DNA of 64,000 nucleotides from the NCBI RefSeq assembly GCF_004764705.1, contig NZ_SHLX01000034.1, positions 1 through 64,000 on the forward strand. Reading direction: 5' to 3'. Position 1 is the stretch's first letter. Each line of letters opens with the position of its first letter. Below the pieces are notes generated by a model. The model worked only from the letters and a program-made list of their open reading frames with translations, searched no databases and was not told where the DNA came from. Shown here one piece after another: positions 8,714 through 17,217 of this stretch. The translations under genes were made by a program, and so were the position numbers. Origin of the DNA: Paenibacillus cymbidii (GTDB lineage: Bacteria; Bacillota; Bacilli; Paenibacillales; NBRC-103111).

Positions 8714-9673
8714 TTACCAGATGCCGGAATTGGTGAATGTTTTGGCGAGCTTGTTGGCGGTGACGAGCATGATCAGCCCGACGACCGATTTGAAAAAGCC
8801 CATCGCAATCGGCACGCCGAAATCGAACTGCTCGATGCCGCGGCGGAAAATGTTCGTATCGAGAATGTCGCCGACACTGTACACGAGCGTGTTCAGGAAA
8901 ATGTATACTTGCTCGAAGCCGGCGTCGAGCACGGTGCCGAGGCGCAAAATGAGCAGCAGCAAAAACACGCCGGCGATCCCGGGAATCGTCACGTGCCAGA
9001 TTTGCCGCATCCGCCCGGCGCCGTCGACGATCGCGGCTTCGTATAGCTCCGGATTGATCGCGGCGATCGCGGCCAGATAGAAGATGGCGCCGAACCCGGT
9101 GTTTTTCCAAATGTCGGACAGGAGCAGCATCGGTCGGAACATATCGGGGTTGGTCATCACGTTGATCTCGCCCCAGTTCATGTCGCGGAACAGGTTGGTA
9201 ATCAGCCCGGATCCGGGAGCGAAGAACGAAAACACAAGCCCGTACACAATAATCCACGACAGAAAATAAGGACCGTACGTCACGGTTTGCACGACCCGCT
9301 TGAACCAGCGCACGCGCACCTCGTTCAGCAGAATCGCAAAGACGACGTCCGGAATCATATTGAAAACGATTCGGTAAAAGCTTAGCAGAATCGTATTTTT
9401 CAAAATGTCGAAAAAATCGTACGACGAGAAGATGACGCGAAAATTGCGCAAGCCGACCCACGGGCTGTGCAAAATGCCTTTCGTCAGGCTGTAATCCTTA
9501 AACGCGAGCAGGATGCCGAACATCGGCACGTAATGAAAAACGATGTAATACAAGATGCCCGGAACGAGCATCAGATACAGCCAGCGCTGGCTGACGATGC
9601 TTTTGACGATCGGACGATAGCGGGCGGAAGAGACAGGCGGGCGCGCCGCAGCGGCTTCCGGTTGCGTGTTCAT
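8714..9673 (-). CDS. Carbohydrate ABC transporter permease, LplB type
   Basis: The 319-residue permease has a short cytoplasmic N-terminus, about six membrane helices and the EAA loop YEAAIVDGAGRMRQIWHVTIP. The FHYVPMFGILLAFKDY segment near the N-terminus is typical of LplB. It forms a heterodimer with the permease at 7813, only 13 bases apart, so translation is probably coupled. The ATG at 9673 is preceded by GGAGA at six bases. The binding-protein gene is upstream, separated by a stem-loop (9702-9725). Confidence 0.92.
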   Translation of the reverse strand: MNTQPEAAAARPPVSSARYRPIVKSIVSQRWLYLMLVPGILYYIVFHYVPMFGILLAFKDYSLTKGILHSPWVGLRNFRVIFSSYDFFDILKNTILLSFYRIVFNMIPDVVFAILLNEVRVRWFKRVVQTVTYGPYFLSWIIVYGLVFSFFAPGSGLITNLFRDMNWGEINVMTNPDMFRPMLLLSDIWKNTGFGAIFYLAAIAAINPELYEAAIVDGAGRMRQIWHVTIPGIAGVFLLLLILRLGTVLDAGFEQVYIFLNTLVYSVGDILDTNIFRRGIEQFDFGVPIAMGFFKSVVGLIMLVTANKLAKTFTNSGIW

Positions 9674-9701
9674 GGCAGCTCTCCTTCAAGCCGGGCGGCG
9701 G

Positions 9702-9725
9702 GAAGGGCGCCCGGGGGCACCCTTC
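9702..9725 (-). promoter_or_regulatory. Stem-loop between binding-protein and permease genes (unit 1)
   Basis: GAAGGGCGCCC (9702-9712) pairs with GGGCACCCTTC (9715-9725) with one wobble, giving about ten base pairs. No T-tract follows on the minus strand. It is likely to protect the upstream mRNA 3' end or attenuate transcription, so that the binding protein is made in excess over the permeases. Confidence 0.6.
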
Positions 9726-9758
9726 GAGCCGGAGGCGGATTCTTGCGGTATGGCGACG

Positions 9759-11405
9759 TTACTTGAAGACGACCGGCTTGCCTTGGGCGGCGCTGATCTG
9801 CTCCGCGTAGAAATCCATGATGCCTTTCAGATTGAACTTGTCGAACTCTTCCTGGCGGTATTTCGGCCAGTTGGCGCTGCTTTTGTCCTCGAACAGCATC
9901 TTGTTGATCAGCTCGTTGCCGCGTTTGGACAGCGACGGCAGGTCGAGCCCTTCCTTGACCGACAGCGCGGTGCCGATGGACGGCGCCAGCTTGTACTTGC
10001 GAATCTGTGCGACGATCGAACGGTCGCGGTCGGTTTCGTTCGGGTCGATCAGCTCGAGACCGATCGCGCTCGGCTCATTCGGCGTAATTTGCAAATACGG
10101 CGCAAGGAAGTTGCCATTTTGAATAATATCGCGGTTGTACGCTTCCTTGTTGATTTCGATTTTGTTGCCGGTGCGCTTGTAGTGCACGCCTTCCTTGCCG
10201 AAATGCGTCAGCAGATAGCCTTCTTCGCCCGTCAGCCAGTTGAGAATTTCCATCGAGCGTTCCACTGCGGCATCGGACGACTTGGCGTTGACGAGGAACG
10301 GGTTGTAGTTGCCCGGATTCGTTTCCACGCCCATGACCGTGTTGTCGCCGAACGGATTGAACGGCACCCAGTTGGCGTTTTTGTCGGACACTTCCTTCGT
10401 CTTCTTCTGTATGCTGTTCGGGTTGTTGTCGAAAGCGATGTCGCGGCCCCAGCCGTAGAACACGCCTACTTTGCCCTGGGCGGCCTTGTCCATGACCTGC
10501 GCCGGCTTGTTCAGGAACCAGTCCGGATCGATCACCTTCAGGTCGATCAGCTTCAGCAGATCGTCGATCGCCTTGCTCAGATCGGGATCGTATTTGGCAT
10601 GGCGCAGCACGCCGTTGTCGACCCAATACTGGCTCTGCAGCCCGTTCTTCAGAAACACCGGGAACTCGTAGCTGATCGCCGTGCCGTTGCCGGCCGTCGT
10701 GAAGCCGTATGTGTCGTTTTTGCCGTTGCCGTCGGGATCTTTGGTCGTGAACGCTTTCATCACTTCGACCAGTTCGTCGTACGTCTTCGGCACCTGCAGG
10801 TTCAGCTTGTCGAGCCAATCCTTGCGGACGTAGTAGCTCCACAGCTGCTCCCGCGGGAACGGGAAGACGGCGCGCTTGAACACGTTCTGCACCTGATACA
10901 CCTTGAGCTCCGATTCTTTTACCCATTTAAAATAGTTCGGCACTTTCGCCGGCGTCAGGAAAGCGGTGAGGTCTTTGGCTGCGCCGTCCTTGATCAGTTT
11001 GTTCGAGTTGACGCCCGGATAAGTGAACAGATCCATCTGCTCGCCGGACGCCAGCTTCAGGTTGATCTGGTTCTCGTACTCCGGCGTGCCGATGTTCGGC
11101 ATCAGTACGTACTGGAAGTCGACATTGAACTTCTCGTCGATCGTCTTCTTCACGAAGTCGAGATCGCCCGCCGGGAACTTGGCGGTGTTGTCGACTTGCC
11201 CGATCGCCCAGACGATCTTGAGCTTCTCCTTCGGCTTGACCGAAGCCGGAGCCGCCGAAGCGGATGCCGCCGGACTGCCGACGGCCGACGGGCTGGCCGA
11301 CGCTGCAGGCTTGTCGCCGCCCGATGTGCCGCACGCCGCAAGCGCCGTCGTGCAAACGAGCGCCAGCGCCGCGGTTGCCGCGAGTTTGGTTTTGATTGCT
11401 TTCAT
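9759..11405 (-). CDS. Lipoprotein solute-binding protein of a sugar ABC importer (LplA-like), paralogue 1
   Basis: The 548-residue protein has a lipoprotein signal peptide ending ALAAC (Cys25), an Ala/Ser/Pro-rich linker (about 26-60) and a large family-1-type binding domain (KLKIVWAIG onward). It should capture an oligosaccharide outside the membrane and hand it to the LplB/LplC pair at 7813-9673. The start at 11405 is ten bases after GGGGAGGT. It is strongly similar along its length to the protein at 14001-15632 (shared YPGVNSNKLIKDGA, YQVQNVFKRA.FPFPR, KDWLDKL, DPDGNGKNDTYGFTTAGNG), so the two are recent paralogues. A divergently oriented regulator gene begins at 11703. Confidence 0.93.
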   Translation of the reverse strand: MKAIKTKLAATAALALVCTTALAACGTSGGDKPAASASPSAVGSPAASASAAPASVKPKEKLKIVWAIGQVDNTAKFPAGDLDFVKKTIDEKFNVDFQYVLMPNIGTPEYENQINLKLASGEQMDLFTYPGVNSNKLIKDGAAKDLTAFLTPAKVPNYFKWVKESELKVYQVQNVFKRAVFPFPREQLWSYYVRKDWLDKLNLQVPKTYDELVEVMKAFTTKDPDGNGKNDTYGFTTAGNGTAISYEFPVFLKNGLQSQYWVDNGVLRHAKYDPDLSKAIDDLLKLIDLKVIDPDWFLNKPAQVMDKAAQGKVGVFYGWGRDIAFDNNPNSIQKKTKEVSDKNANWVPFNPFGDNTVMGVETNPGNYNPFLVNAKSSDAAVERSMEILNWLTGEEGYLLTHFGKEGVHYKRTGNKIEINKEAYNRDIIQNGNFLAPYLQITPNEPSAIGLELIDPNETDRDRSIVAQIRKYKLAPSIGTALSVKEGLDLPSLSKRGNELINKMLFEDKSSANWPKYRQEEFDKFNLKGIMDFYAEQISAAQGKPVVFK

Positions 11406-11568
11406 ACTGATAATGACCTCCCCGGAAATTGTTGTCGTTCGGTTCGGCGAACGTTCCGCGTTTCTTGTGCCAGCGGCCGTGGGCGCCGTCCGTGCTTTCA
11501 CCATAACCGGCGCAAGCGGGGCGAACCAGTGTCAATCCGGGTGGACGATTGCACTTTCCGGTAGAAAG

Positions 11569-11605
11569 ACGACTGTCAATTTCGTACACGGCTCCAACTT
11601 TCGTA
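11569..11605. promoter_or_regulatory. Shared 37-nt element, copy 1 (candidate operator)
   Basis: This 37-nt stretch matches 15775-15811 at 32 positions without gaps. It contains TTCGTAC at 11581-11587 and again at 11600-11606, a direct repeat 19 bases apart, as expected for AraC-family binding. It lies 164 bases upstream of the binding-protein gene (minus strand) and just upstream of the promoter of the AraC-type gene (plus strand). Confidence 0.65.
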
Positions 11606-11623
11606 CTCCGGGATTTAAAGCAG

Positions 11624-11651
11624 TTGAGCCCGCAAACGCCCATGCTATAAT
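11624..11651 (+). promoter_or_regulatory. Promoter of the YesN-type regulator gene
   Basis: TTGAGC (11624-11629) and TATAAT (11646-11651) are spaced by 16 bases, about 50 bases upstream of the start at 11703. It is adjacent to the candidate operator at 11569-11605. Confidence 0.65.
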
Positions 11652-11702
11652 GGATGTACTTCTTCAGGCGGGAAAATGGGAAACGATCCGGGGGGACGGC
11701 CG

Positions 11703-13985
11703 ATGGACGCGAAGAAAGCGGGAAAAACGGGGAAAGCCGGAAAAGCCGGAAAAGCGGATCATGCGATGGCTGCGAATGCGAACCGGACCTATGCCAAGCT
11801 GCTGCTGTCGCTTGTCGTTTCCATCGTATCCACGCTGTTTGCCGTATCGATTATTTTGTACGTCAACTTCGAGCGCGTTGCGCTTTCGCACATCAACGAC
11901 TCGGAAGAAACGAGCTTGTCCCAGACCAGCGCAAGCGTCAAGTTCATGGACGATTCCGTCCGTACGCTGGCGCTGCAAATTTATACCGACCGCAGCATCT
12001 CCGGGCCGATCGAGGACACGACCAGCACGCCGGTCGAACTGAGCGAAGCGCTCGAGAAGCTTAACACATACCGTTATATCTCCCCGTTTATTCATTCCAT
12101 CTACGTTTACAGCGGCAATACCCAAAGCGTATACATCAGTTCGCCCATCATTATGGACGCCATGCAGCGGCTCTCCGACTTCTCCGACCGGGAGGCGGCG
12201 GCGCTGATGCAGAAGTACGAAGGCCAGTCGCTGCGCCCGATTCCGCGGCTCATTCCCGGCAAGGCGACGGCCGGCAGCGCCATGCGGCCGGACAGCGTGT
12301 TCACGTACGTGATCCAGGATGCGCCGGACGCCGCCGCCGGGCCGAAGCGCGTCGTGGTGGTGAACATATCGGAAGCGTTCATTCGCGAAACGATCAAGTC
12401 GCTGGAAGGCGGTTCGCCGAGCGATACGTCCATCGTCGACGCCGCAGGCCGGCTGATCGTCAGCAACAACAACGAGCCGATGCTGACGGATGTCGCGGAC
12501 CGTTCGTACGTCGAGCAGATTCGCGCGATCGGCCGGGATGCCGGGTATTTCGTCGACCGGGTGAACGGCGTCAAGTCGCTTGTCATTTACGCCACCTACA
12601 AGCCGCTTGACTGGACGTTCGTCCGCACGATTCCTTATGCGCATATCACGTCCCGCATCGATCGGATGAAAGAGGCGACGCTGGGAGTCGGGCTGGCGAT
12701 TCTTGCCGTTGGCGTGGCGGCTTCTTACGTGCTGTCGCGACGGCTCTACAAGCCGATCGGTCGTGCGTTCAGGAGCCTGGAGACGCTTGAGGCGGAGAAG
12801 CAGGATGCGCTGCGCGGCATCGTGCGCGGCGCACCGCCGAAGCCGGCCGAGCTGAGCGCGATGCTGGCGGCGTACCGCATCGACCTGGATCCGGCGAAGC
12901 CGCTGCGCCTCGTGCTGCTGCGCATCGATCATTACGCCGCGTTCTGCAGCGCCTGCAACGCCGCCGACCGGACGCTGCTGCGTTATGCGGCGATGAACAT
13001 CGCGCGCGAGCTGTTCGCCGGCTCGCTGCGCGGCGAAACCGTCGATATGGACGGCGACCGGATCGCCGTGCTGCTGCACGACGAAGGCGGCGGAAGCGAG
13101 GCGGTCCGCGAATGGGTGGAGCGGCTGCAGGAGGCGGCGGAGGCCTATGTGCAAATGAGTTTGTCGGCGGTCGTTTCGGCGCCGTTCCGGCTGGAGGAAG
13201 CGGGCCCGGACATCTACGGGGAAGCCGAGCAGGCTTCGCTGCTGCGGCTCATTCGCGGCCATCGCTGCATCATCGAAATGGAAACGATGGACGACGACGC
13301 GTCGGAGCATTATGTGTATCCGTTCCATCGCGAGCAGGCGTTCGCCGAAGCGCTGCTGGCCGGCCGGAGCGAAGACGCCCGGCTGCGCTACGAGGAAATG
13401 GCGGCGCGGGCCGCGGAAACGAACAGCTACACGGCGGTGCAGCTGACGCTGACTCATCTGGCGTTCGCCGCCGGCCGCTGCCTGGAGCTGATGCGCAAGA
13501 ACGGCTCGTTCCTGCTGCCGGACATCCCGTACGGCACGTTCGTGACCGAGTTTCAGCAGATGGAGACGCTGGCGGAAATCAATGCGCACTTCGCGAGGCT
13601 GTTCGAGCGGATGGCGGTCAAACCGGAGGAGAAGACCAAGTCGCGGTACGACGAACTGACGGCCAGCGTTATTGCGCTGATCCGCGCCAATTACGGCGAG
13701 CCGAACCTGTCGCTGGACAGCATCGCCGATTCGGTCGGCATGTCCCCGGCGTATCTTGGCCGGCTGTTCAAGAAGCTGACGGCCAAATCGATTCCGGACT
13801 ACATTCTGGAAGTGCGCATCGAGCAGGCCAAAAGCATGCTGGCCCACACAGACGCGGCGATCGGCGATATTGCCGAAAGCGTCGGATTCGCCAACGGCAC
13901 GTATTTCTTCAAGGTGTTCAAAAAGACGAACGGCGTCACGCCGAACGAATACCGGCAAAGCGTCGCCTCTTCCGCCGGAGCGTAA
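11703..13985 (+). CDS. AraC-family membrane-bound sensor regulator (YesN-like)
   Basis: The 760-residue one-component regulator has a lysine-rich cytoplasmic N-terminus and then a transmembrane helix (about 35-58). An extracellular Cache-like sensor domain follows (about 60-320, with SGPIEDTTSTPVELSEALEK). A second membrane helix (about 325-345), a linker and middle domain, and a C-terminal AraC HTH (about 655-755: LDSIADSVGMSPAYLGRLFK and IGDIAESVGFANGTYFFKVF) complete it. It probably senses an extracellular sugar or loaded binding protein and activates the flanking importer genes. The start at 11703 follows a purine-rich CCGGGGGGACGG; an earlier ATG at 11676 is less likely. It lies between two paralogous binding-protein genes, and both upstream regions carry the same 37-nt element. 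Confidence 0.9.
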   Translation: MDAKKAGKTGKAGKAGKADHAMAANANRTYAKLLLSLVVSIVSTLFAVSIILYVNFERVALSHINDSEETSLSQTSASVKFMDDSVRTLALQIYTDRSISGPIEDTTSTPVELSEALEKLNTYRYISPFIHSIYVYSGNTQSVYISSPIIMDAMQRLSDFSDREAAALMQKYEGQSLRPIPRLIPGKATAGSAMRPDSVFTYVIQDAPDAAAGPKRVVVVNISEAFIRETIKSLEGGSPSDTSIVDAAGRLIVSNNNEPMLTDVADRSYVEQIRAIGRDAGYFVDRVNGVKSLVIYATYKPLDWTFVRTIPYAHITSRIDRMKEATLGVGLAILAVGVAASYVLSRRLYKPIGRAFRSLETLEAEKQDALRGIVRGAPPKPAELSAMLAAYRIDLDPAKPLRLVLLRIDHYAAFCSACNAADRTLLRYAAMNIARELFAGSLRGETVDMDGDRIAVLLHDEGGGSEAVREWVERLQEAAEAYVQMSLSAVVSAPFRLEEAGPDIYGEAEQASLLRLIRGHRCIIEMETMDDDASEHYVYPFHREQAFAEALLAGRSEDARLRYEEMAARAAETNSYTAVQLTLTHLAFAAGRCLELMRKNGSFLLPDIPYGTFVTEFQQMETLAEINAHFARLFERMAVKPEEKTKSRYDELTASVIALIRANYGEPNLSLDSIADSVGMSPAYLGRLFKKLTAKSIPDYILEVRIEQAKSMLAHTDAAIGDIAESVGFANGTYFFKVFKKTNGVTPNEYRQSVASSAGA

Positions 13986-14000
13986 GCCGGGTCGGCCGGG

Positions 14001-15632
14001 CTACGGCTCGGGGACGATGCGTTTGCCGAGGGCGCGGCTTACCTGGTTGGCGTAATCGGTCATGACGGCGTGCAGCCCGTAGCGGTCGATCAGTTCCTGG
14101 CGGTAGGCCGGCCAATTCGCGCCGCTCTTGTCCTCAAAGATCATTTTGTTGATGAGATCCGTACTCTTCTTCGATAAAGTAGGCAAATCCAGGCCCTCGC
14201 TGACACTGAGCGCCGTGCCGATGGACGGCCACTTCTTGTAGGAGCGCAGCTGCCGGACGATGGCCCGGTCGCGATCCGTTTCGTCCGGGCCCACAACCGT
14301 AAGACCGAGCGTTTCCGGTTCGTAAGGCGTGAACTGCGCATACAGCGCCAGGAAATTGCCGTTCCTCGCGATAGCCTCGTTATACGCCTCCGGCTTCAGC
14401 GTAATCCGGCTGCCGGAGCGGGTGTAATGCTCTCCTTCTTTGCCGTAATGGGTGAGCAGGAAGCCTTCTTCGCCAACCAGCCAATTCAAAATTTCCATCG
14501 AGCGGGCCGTTGAAGCGTCGGGCGATTGGACGTTAATCAGAAACGGATTAAAATTGCCGGGATTGTTTTCGATTGTGAACGGTTCGTCCGGGAACGGATT
14601 GAACGGTTCCCAGTCGGCGGCGGCGACGCCTGTCGTTTCTTTCGTGCGGCGCAGCAAGCCGTTCGGGTTGTTGTCGAACGCAATGTTCGTGTCCCAGGAC
14701 TGAATGATGCCGGCTTTGCCTTGCACCGCCTTCTCCAGCGTTTGCGCGGACCGGTTCAGGAACCAGTCAGGGTCGACGACATTCAACTGCAGCAGCAGAA
14801 GCAAATCGTCGATTGCCTGGCCTAATGCGGCATCGTATTTGGCCACGCGGAGCTTGTCGTTTTCGACCCAATACGTCGTCTGCAGCCCGTTCTTCAGAAA
14901 GACGGGGAATTCGAAGCTGACCGTCTGGCCGTTGCCGGCGGTGGTGAAGCCGTACGTATCGTTTTTGCCGTTGCCGTCCGGGTCGCGGAACGTAAAAGCT
15001 TTCATTGCCTCGACCATTTCCTCGTACGACCTTGGCACCGGCAGCTGCAGTTTGTCGAGCCAGTCCTTGCGGATGTAATAGCTGCCGAGCGTCGTGCGGG
15101 GGAACGGGAAAGGGGCGCGTTTGAACACGTTCTGCACCTGGTAATATTGCAATTCCTGCTCGTCCACCCAGCGAAAATAGTTCGGCACCCGCTGCTTGTT
15201 CAGCCAGGGGGTAAGCTCCTTGACGGCGCCGTCCTTGATCAGTTTGTTGGAGTTGACGCCCGGGTACACGAACAGATCGAGCGGGTCGCCGGCGGCCAGC
15301 TTGATGTTGATTGCGTTCTCCGTATCTTTGGCGCTGCCGGTCATCGGCAGCAGCGTAAAATCGACATGAAATTTGCGGTCGATCGTTTGTTTGACGAAGT
15401 CTTGTTCGGCCGGCGGCAGCGAGGCCGTCGTCTGCAGGAACGGCGCCGCCCACACCAGCTTGAGCCGCGGCTGCTGGCCGGCGGCCGCGTTCGGCGCCGG
15501 GGATGCCGCGTCGCCTGCAGCGGCGCCTTCGCCTCCGCCGGCCCGGCAGGCGCCCGAGACAAGCGCGAGCGCGATCCAGACGGCAACGCTTTTGGCGATT
15601 GTGGCCGTGCGAGGTGTCGTATATCTGGTCAT
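14001..15632 (-). CDS. Lipoprotein solute-binding protein (LplA-like), orphan paralogue 2
   Basis: The 543-residue protein has a lipoprotein signal peptide with lipobox VSGAC (Cys29), then a linker and a binding domain collinear with the protein at 9759. It may deliver a related substrate to the same permeases, because no permease genes follow it: the next gene downstream is the convergent regulator, ending 15 bases away. ATG at 15632 is six bases after GAGGGGAA. The duplication with retained upstream element suggests co-regulation. Loss of function is unlikely, since the frame is intact. Confidence 0.92.
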   Translation of the reverse strand: MTRYTTPRTATIAKSVAVWIALALVSGACRAGGGEGAAAGDAASPAPNAAAGQQPRLKLVWAAPFLQTTASLPPAEQDFVKQTIDRKFHVDFTLLPMTGSAKDTENAINIKLAAGDPLDLFVYPGVNSNKLIKDGAVKELTPWLNKQRVPNYFRWVDEQELQYYQVQNVFKRAPFPFPRTTLGSYYIRKDWLDKLQLPVPRSYEEMVEAMKAFTFRDPDGNGKNDTYGFTTAGNGQTVSFEFPVFLKNGLQTTYWVENDKLRVAKYDAALGQAIDDLLLLLQLNVVDPDWFLNRSAQTLEKAVQGKAGIIQSWDTNIAFDNNPNGLLRRTKETTGVAAADWEPFNPFPDEPFTIENNPGNFNPFLINVQSPDASTARSMEILNWLVGEEGFLLTHYGKEGEHYTRSGSRITLKPEAYNEAIARNGNFLALYAQFTPYEPETLGLTVVGPDETDRDRAIVRQLRSYKKWPSIGTALSVSEGLDLPTLSKKSTDLINKMIFEDKSGANWPAYRQELIDRYGLHAVMTDYANQVSRALGKRIVPEP

Positions 15633-15774
15633 CGCGGCTTCCCCTCTTCGTCGTACGGTTGCCGCTTAACGCGAACGGCGGCGGCTTTGTCTACATCTTA
15701 CCACATCGGAAAGTTTACGTTCGCTACACTTTGTGGGAGGAATCAGCGATAGTCCCTCTTCGAAAAGCCGATGA

Positions 15775-15811
15775 ACGACTGCCATTTTCGTACATGGCTG
15801 CAACTTGCGTA
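15775..15811. promoter_or_regulatory. Shared 37-nt element, copy 2 (candidate operator)
   Basis: This matches 11569-11605 at 32 of 37 positions, including TTCGTAC at 15787-15793 and a degenerate second half-site. It lies 143 bases upstream of the orphan binding-protein gene and just before the promoter of the divergent hydrolase gene. It could serve both. Confidence 0.65.
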
Positions 15812-15829
15812 TTTTTCGCGGGGCGGGTA

Positions 15830-15859
15830 TTGTAGCCGGTTCGGCTCCGCTCCTATAAT
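15830..15859 (+). promoter_or_regulatory. Promoter of the hydrolase gene at 15897
   Basis: TTGTAG (15830-15835) and a perfect TATAAT (15854-15859) are spaced by 18 bases. The -35 box is weak, which fits an activator-dependent promoter with the shared element 19 bases upstream. Confidence 0.6.
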
Positions 15860-15896
15860 GAAGACAATTCGGGAAACGACGAAAGGAGTGGGCGGC

Positions 15897-16952
15897 ATGG
15901 CGTATTCATTGTCGGTGTTGCATCAAACGGGAGTTCCGCCGTTGCTGGACGGCATCGCCACGCGCGAGGACTGGGAGCGCAAGCTGGCGGGCATTCGCGA
16001 CACGTGGATGTCTTATATCGGCGGGCTGCCGGAGCGGGTTCCGGTCCGCTATCAAGTGTTTGGGGAAACCGTGCTGGACGATCATGTGCGGATTCATCTC
16101 GCTTACGATACGGTTTATGGCGACACCGTTACGGCGTATTTGCTCGTTCCGATCGTTGGCGGCGTACGGGCGGATGCGGCGGCGGACGGCGGGGAGGAGT
16201 CCCGGCTGCCGGCGGTGCTGGCGCTGCATCCGACCAACACGACCGGCAAGGACGACATCGCAACGTATCCGGGCAAGCTCAATCGCACGTATGCAGTGGA
16301 GCTCGTCGCCCGCGGATACGTCGTGCTCGCGCCGGATGCGCTTACGGCGGGGGAGCGCATTTATCCCGGGATGGAGCCGTTCCAGAGCGGGCCGTTCTAC
16401 GAGCGGCATCCGGCCTGGACGACCGTTGCCAAAAATATCGTCGACCACATGCAGGGCGTCGATCTGCTGGCAACGCTCGGTTATGTCGACGCGGGGCGCA
16501 TCGGTGCGATCGGCCACTCGTTCGGCTCGTACAACGCGTATTTCCTCGCCGGCTTCGACAAGCGGATTCGGGCAATCGCCGCGAGCTGCGGCGTCAGCCC
16601 GTTCGCGCGCGACCCGAATCCGTGGCACTGGGGCGTCCGCGCGTCGTGGTACACGCATCTGCCGCGAATTACGTCGGACCTGGAGCGGGACGAGGTGCCG
16701 TTCGATTTTCACGAAATTATCGCGCTTTGTTGCCCGACGCCTTATTTCAATTATGCGGCGCAAGCGGATCATATTTTTCCCCATTGGCAGTCGGTTGGCG
16801 AGGCGATGGTGCAGATTGCCGAACTGTACGAATGGTCCGGCGCCGCGGACCGTTTCGTGTCGATGCTCGGCTCGGGCGGGCACGATTTCCCGCCGCTCGT
16901 GCGCGAGATGGCGTATTCGTTCCTCGACCGCTGGCTGAAGCGCGGGGAGTAG
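15897..16952 (+). CDS. Alpha/beta-hydrolase, probable carbohydrate esterase
   Basis: The 351-residue cytoplasmic protein (no signal peptide) has an alpha/beta-hydrolase fold. The nucleophile elbow GHSFG carries Ser208, the catalytic histidine is probably His329 (SGGHDFPP), and an acid lies between them. LALHPTN marks the oxyanion region. Its general build resembles acetyl-xylan-esterase/dienelactone-hydrolase-like proteins. The start at 15897 is eight bases after AAAGGAG, with a promoter upstream; the frame is open further upstream but without a ribosome site. Shared control with the adjacent binding protein suggests it removes acyl groups from imported oligosaccharides; this is an inference. 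Confidence 0.85.
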   Translation: MAYSLSVLHQTGVPPLLDGIATREDWERKLAGIRDTWMSYIGGLPERVPVRYQVFGETVLDDHVRIHLAYDTVYGDTVTAYLLVPIVGGVRADAAADGGEESRLPAVLALHPTNTTGKDDIATYPGKLNRTYAVELVARGYVVLAPDALTAGERIYPGMEPFQSGPFYERHPAWTTVAKNIVDHMQGVDLLATLGYVDAGRIGAIGHSFGSYNAYFLAGFDKRIRAIAASCGVSPFARDPNPWHWGVRASWYTHLPRITSDLERDEVPFDFHEIIALCCPTPYFNYAAQADHIFPHWQSVGEAMVQIAELYEWSGAADRFVSMLGSGGHDFPPLVREMAYSFLDRWLKRGE

Positions 16953-16988
16953 GGAAGGCGGCGGGGCTGCTGCCAATGAGGGGGTGGC

Positions 16989-17186
16989 GAAATAGGCCAT
17001 TTTTTGTGGCCTATTCCGACCCAAATAAGCAGTCGCCACGAAATAGCCAGTGATTTCACTGGCTATTCGCGTACAAATCGCCGATTGAGCGGCATTCGCC
17101 CCCAATAGCCGGTGTTTTCGCTGGCTATTTTCGACGAGGCGTGCGAAATGGAGCGGATAGGCCATTTTTTGTGGCTTATTTTTTTA
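16989..17186. repeat. Family A palindrome module, copy 2
   Basis: Four palindromes occur in the same order as at 338-530: 16989-17015 (AATAGGCCAT/GTGGCCTATT), 17041-17068 (AATAGCCAGTG/CACTGGCTATT), 17103-17131 and 17156-17186. The last ends in a run of seven T and could terminate transcription on the plus strand. The linker between units 3 and 4 (TTCGACGAGGCGTGCGAAAT) is also nearly identical to copy 1. It separates converging hydrolase genes. Confidence 0.88.
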
Positions 17187-17217
17187 CGCCATCAAATTTG
17201 CGCCTATCTGCGCCCAT

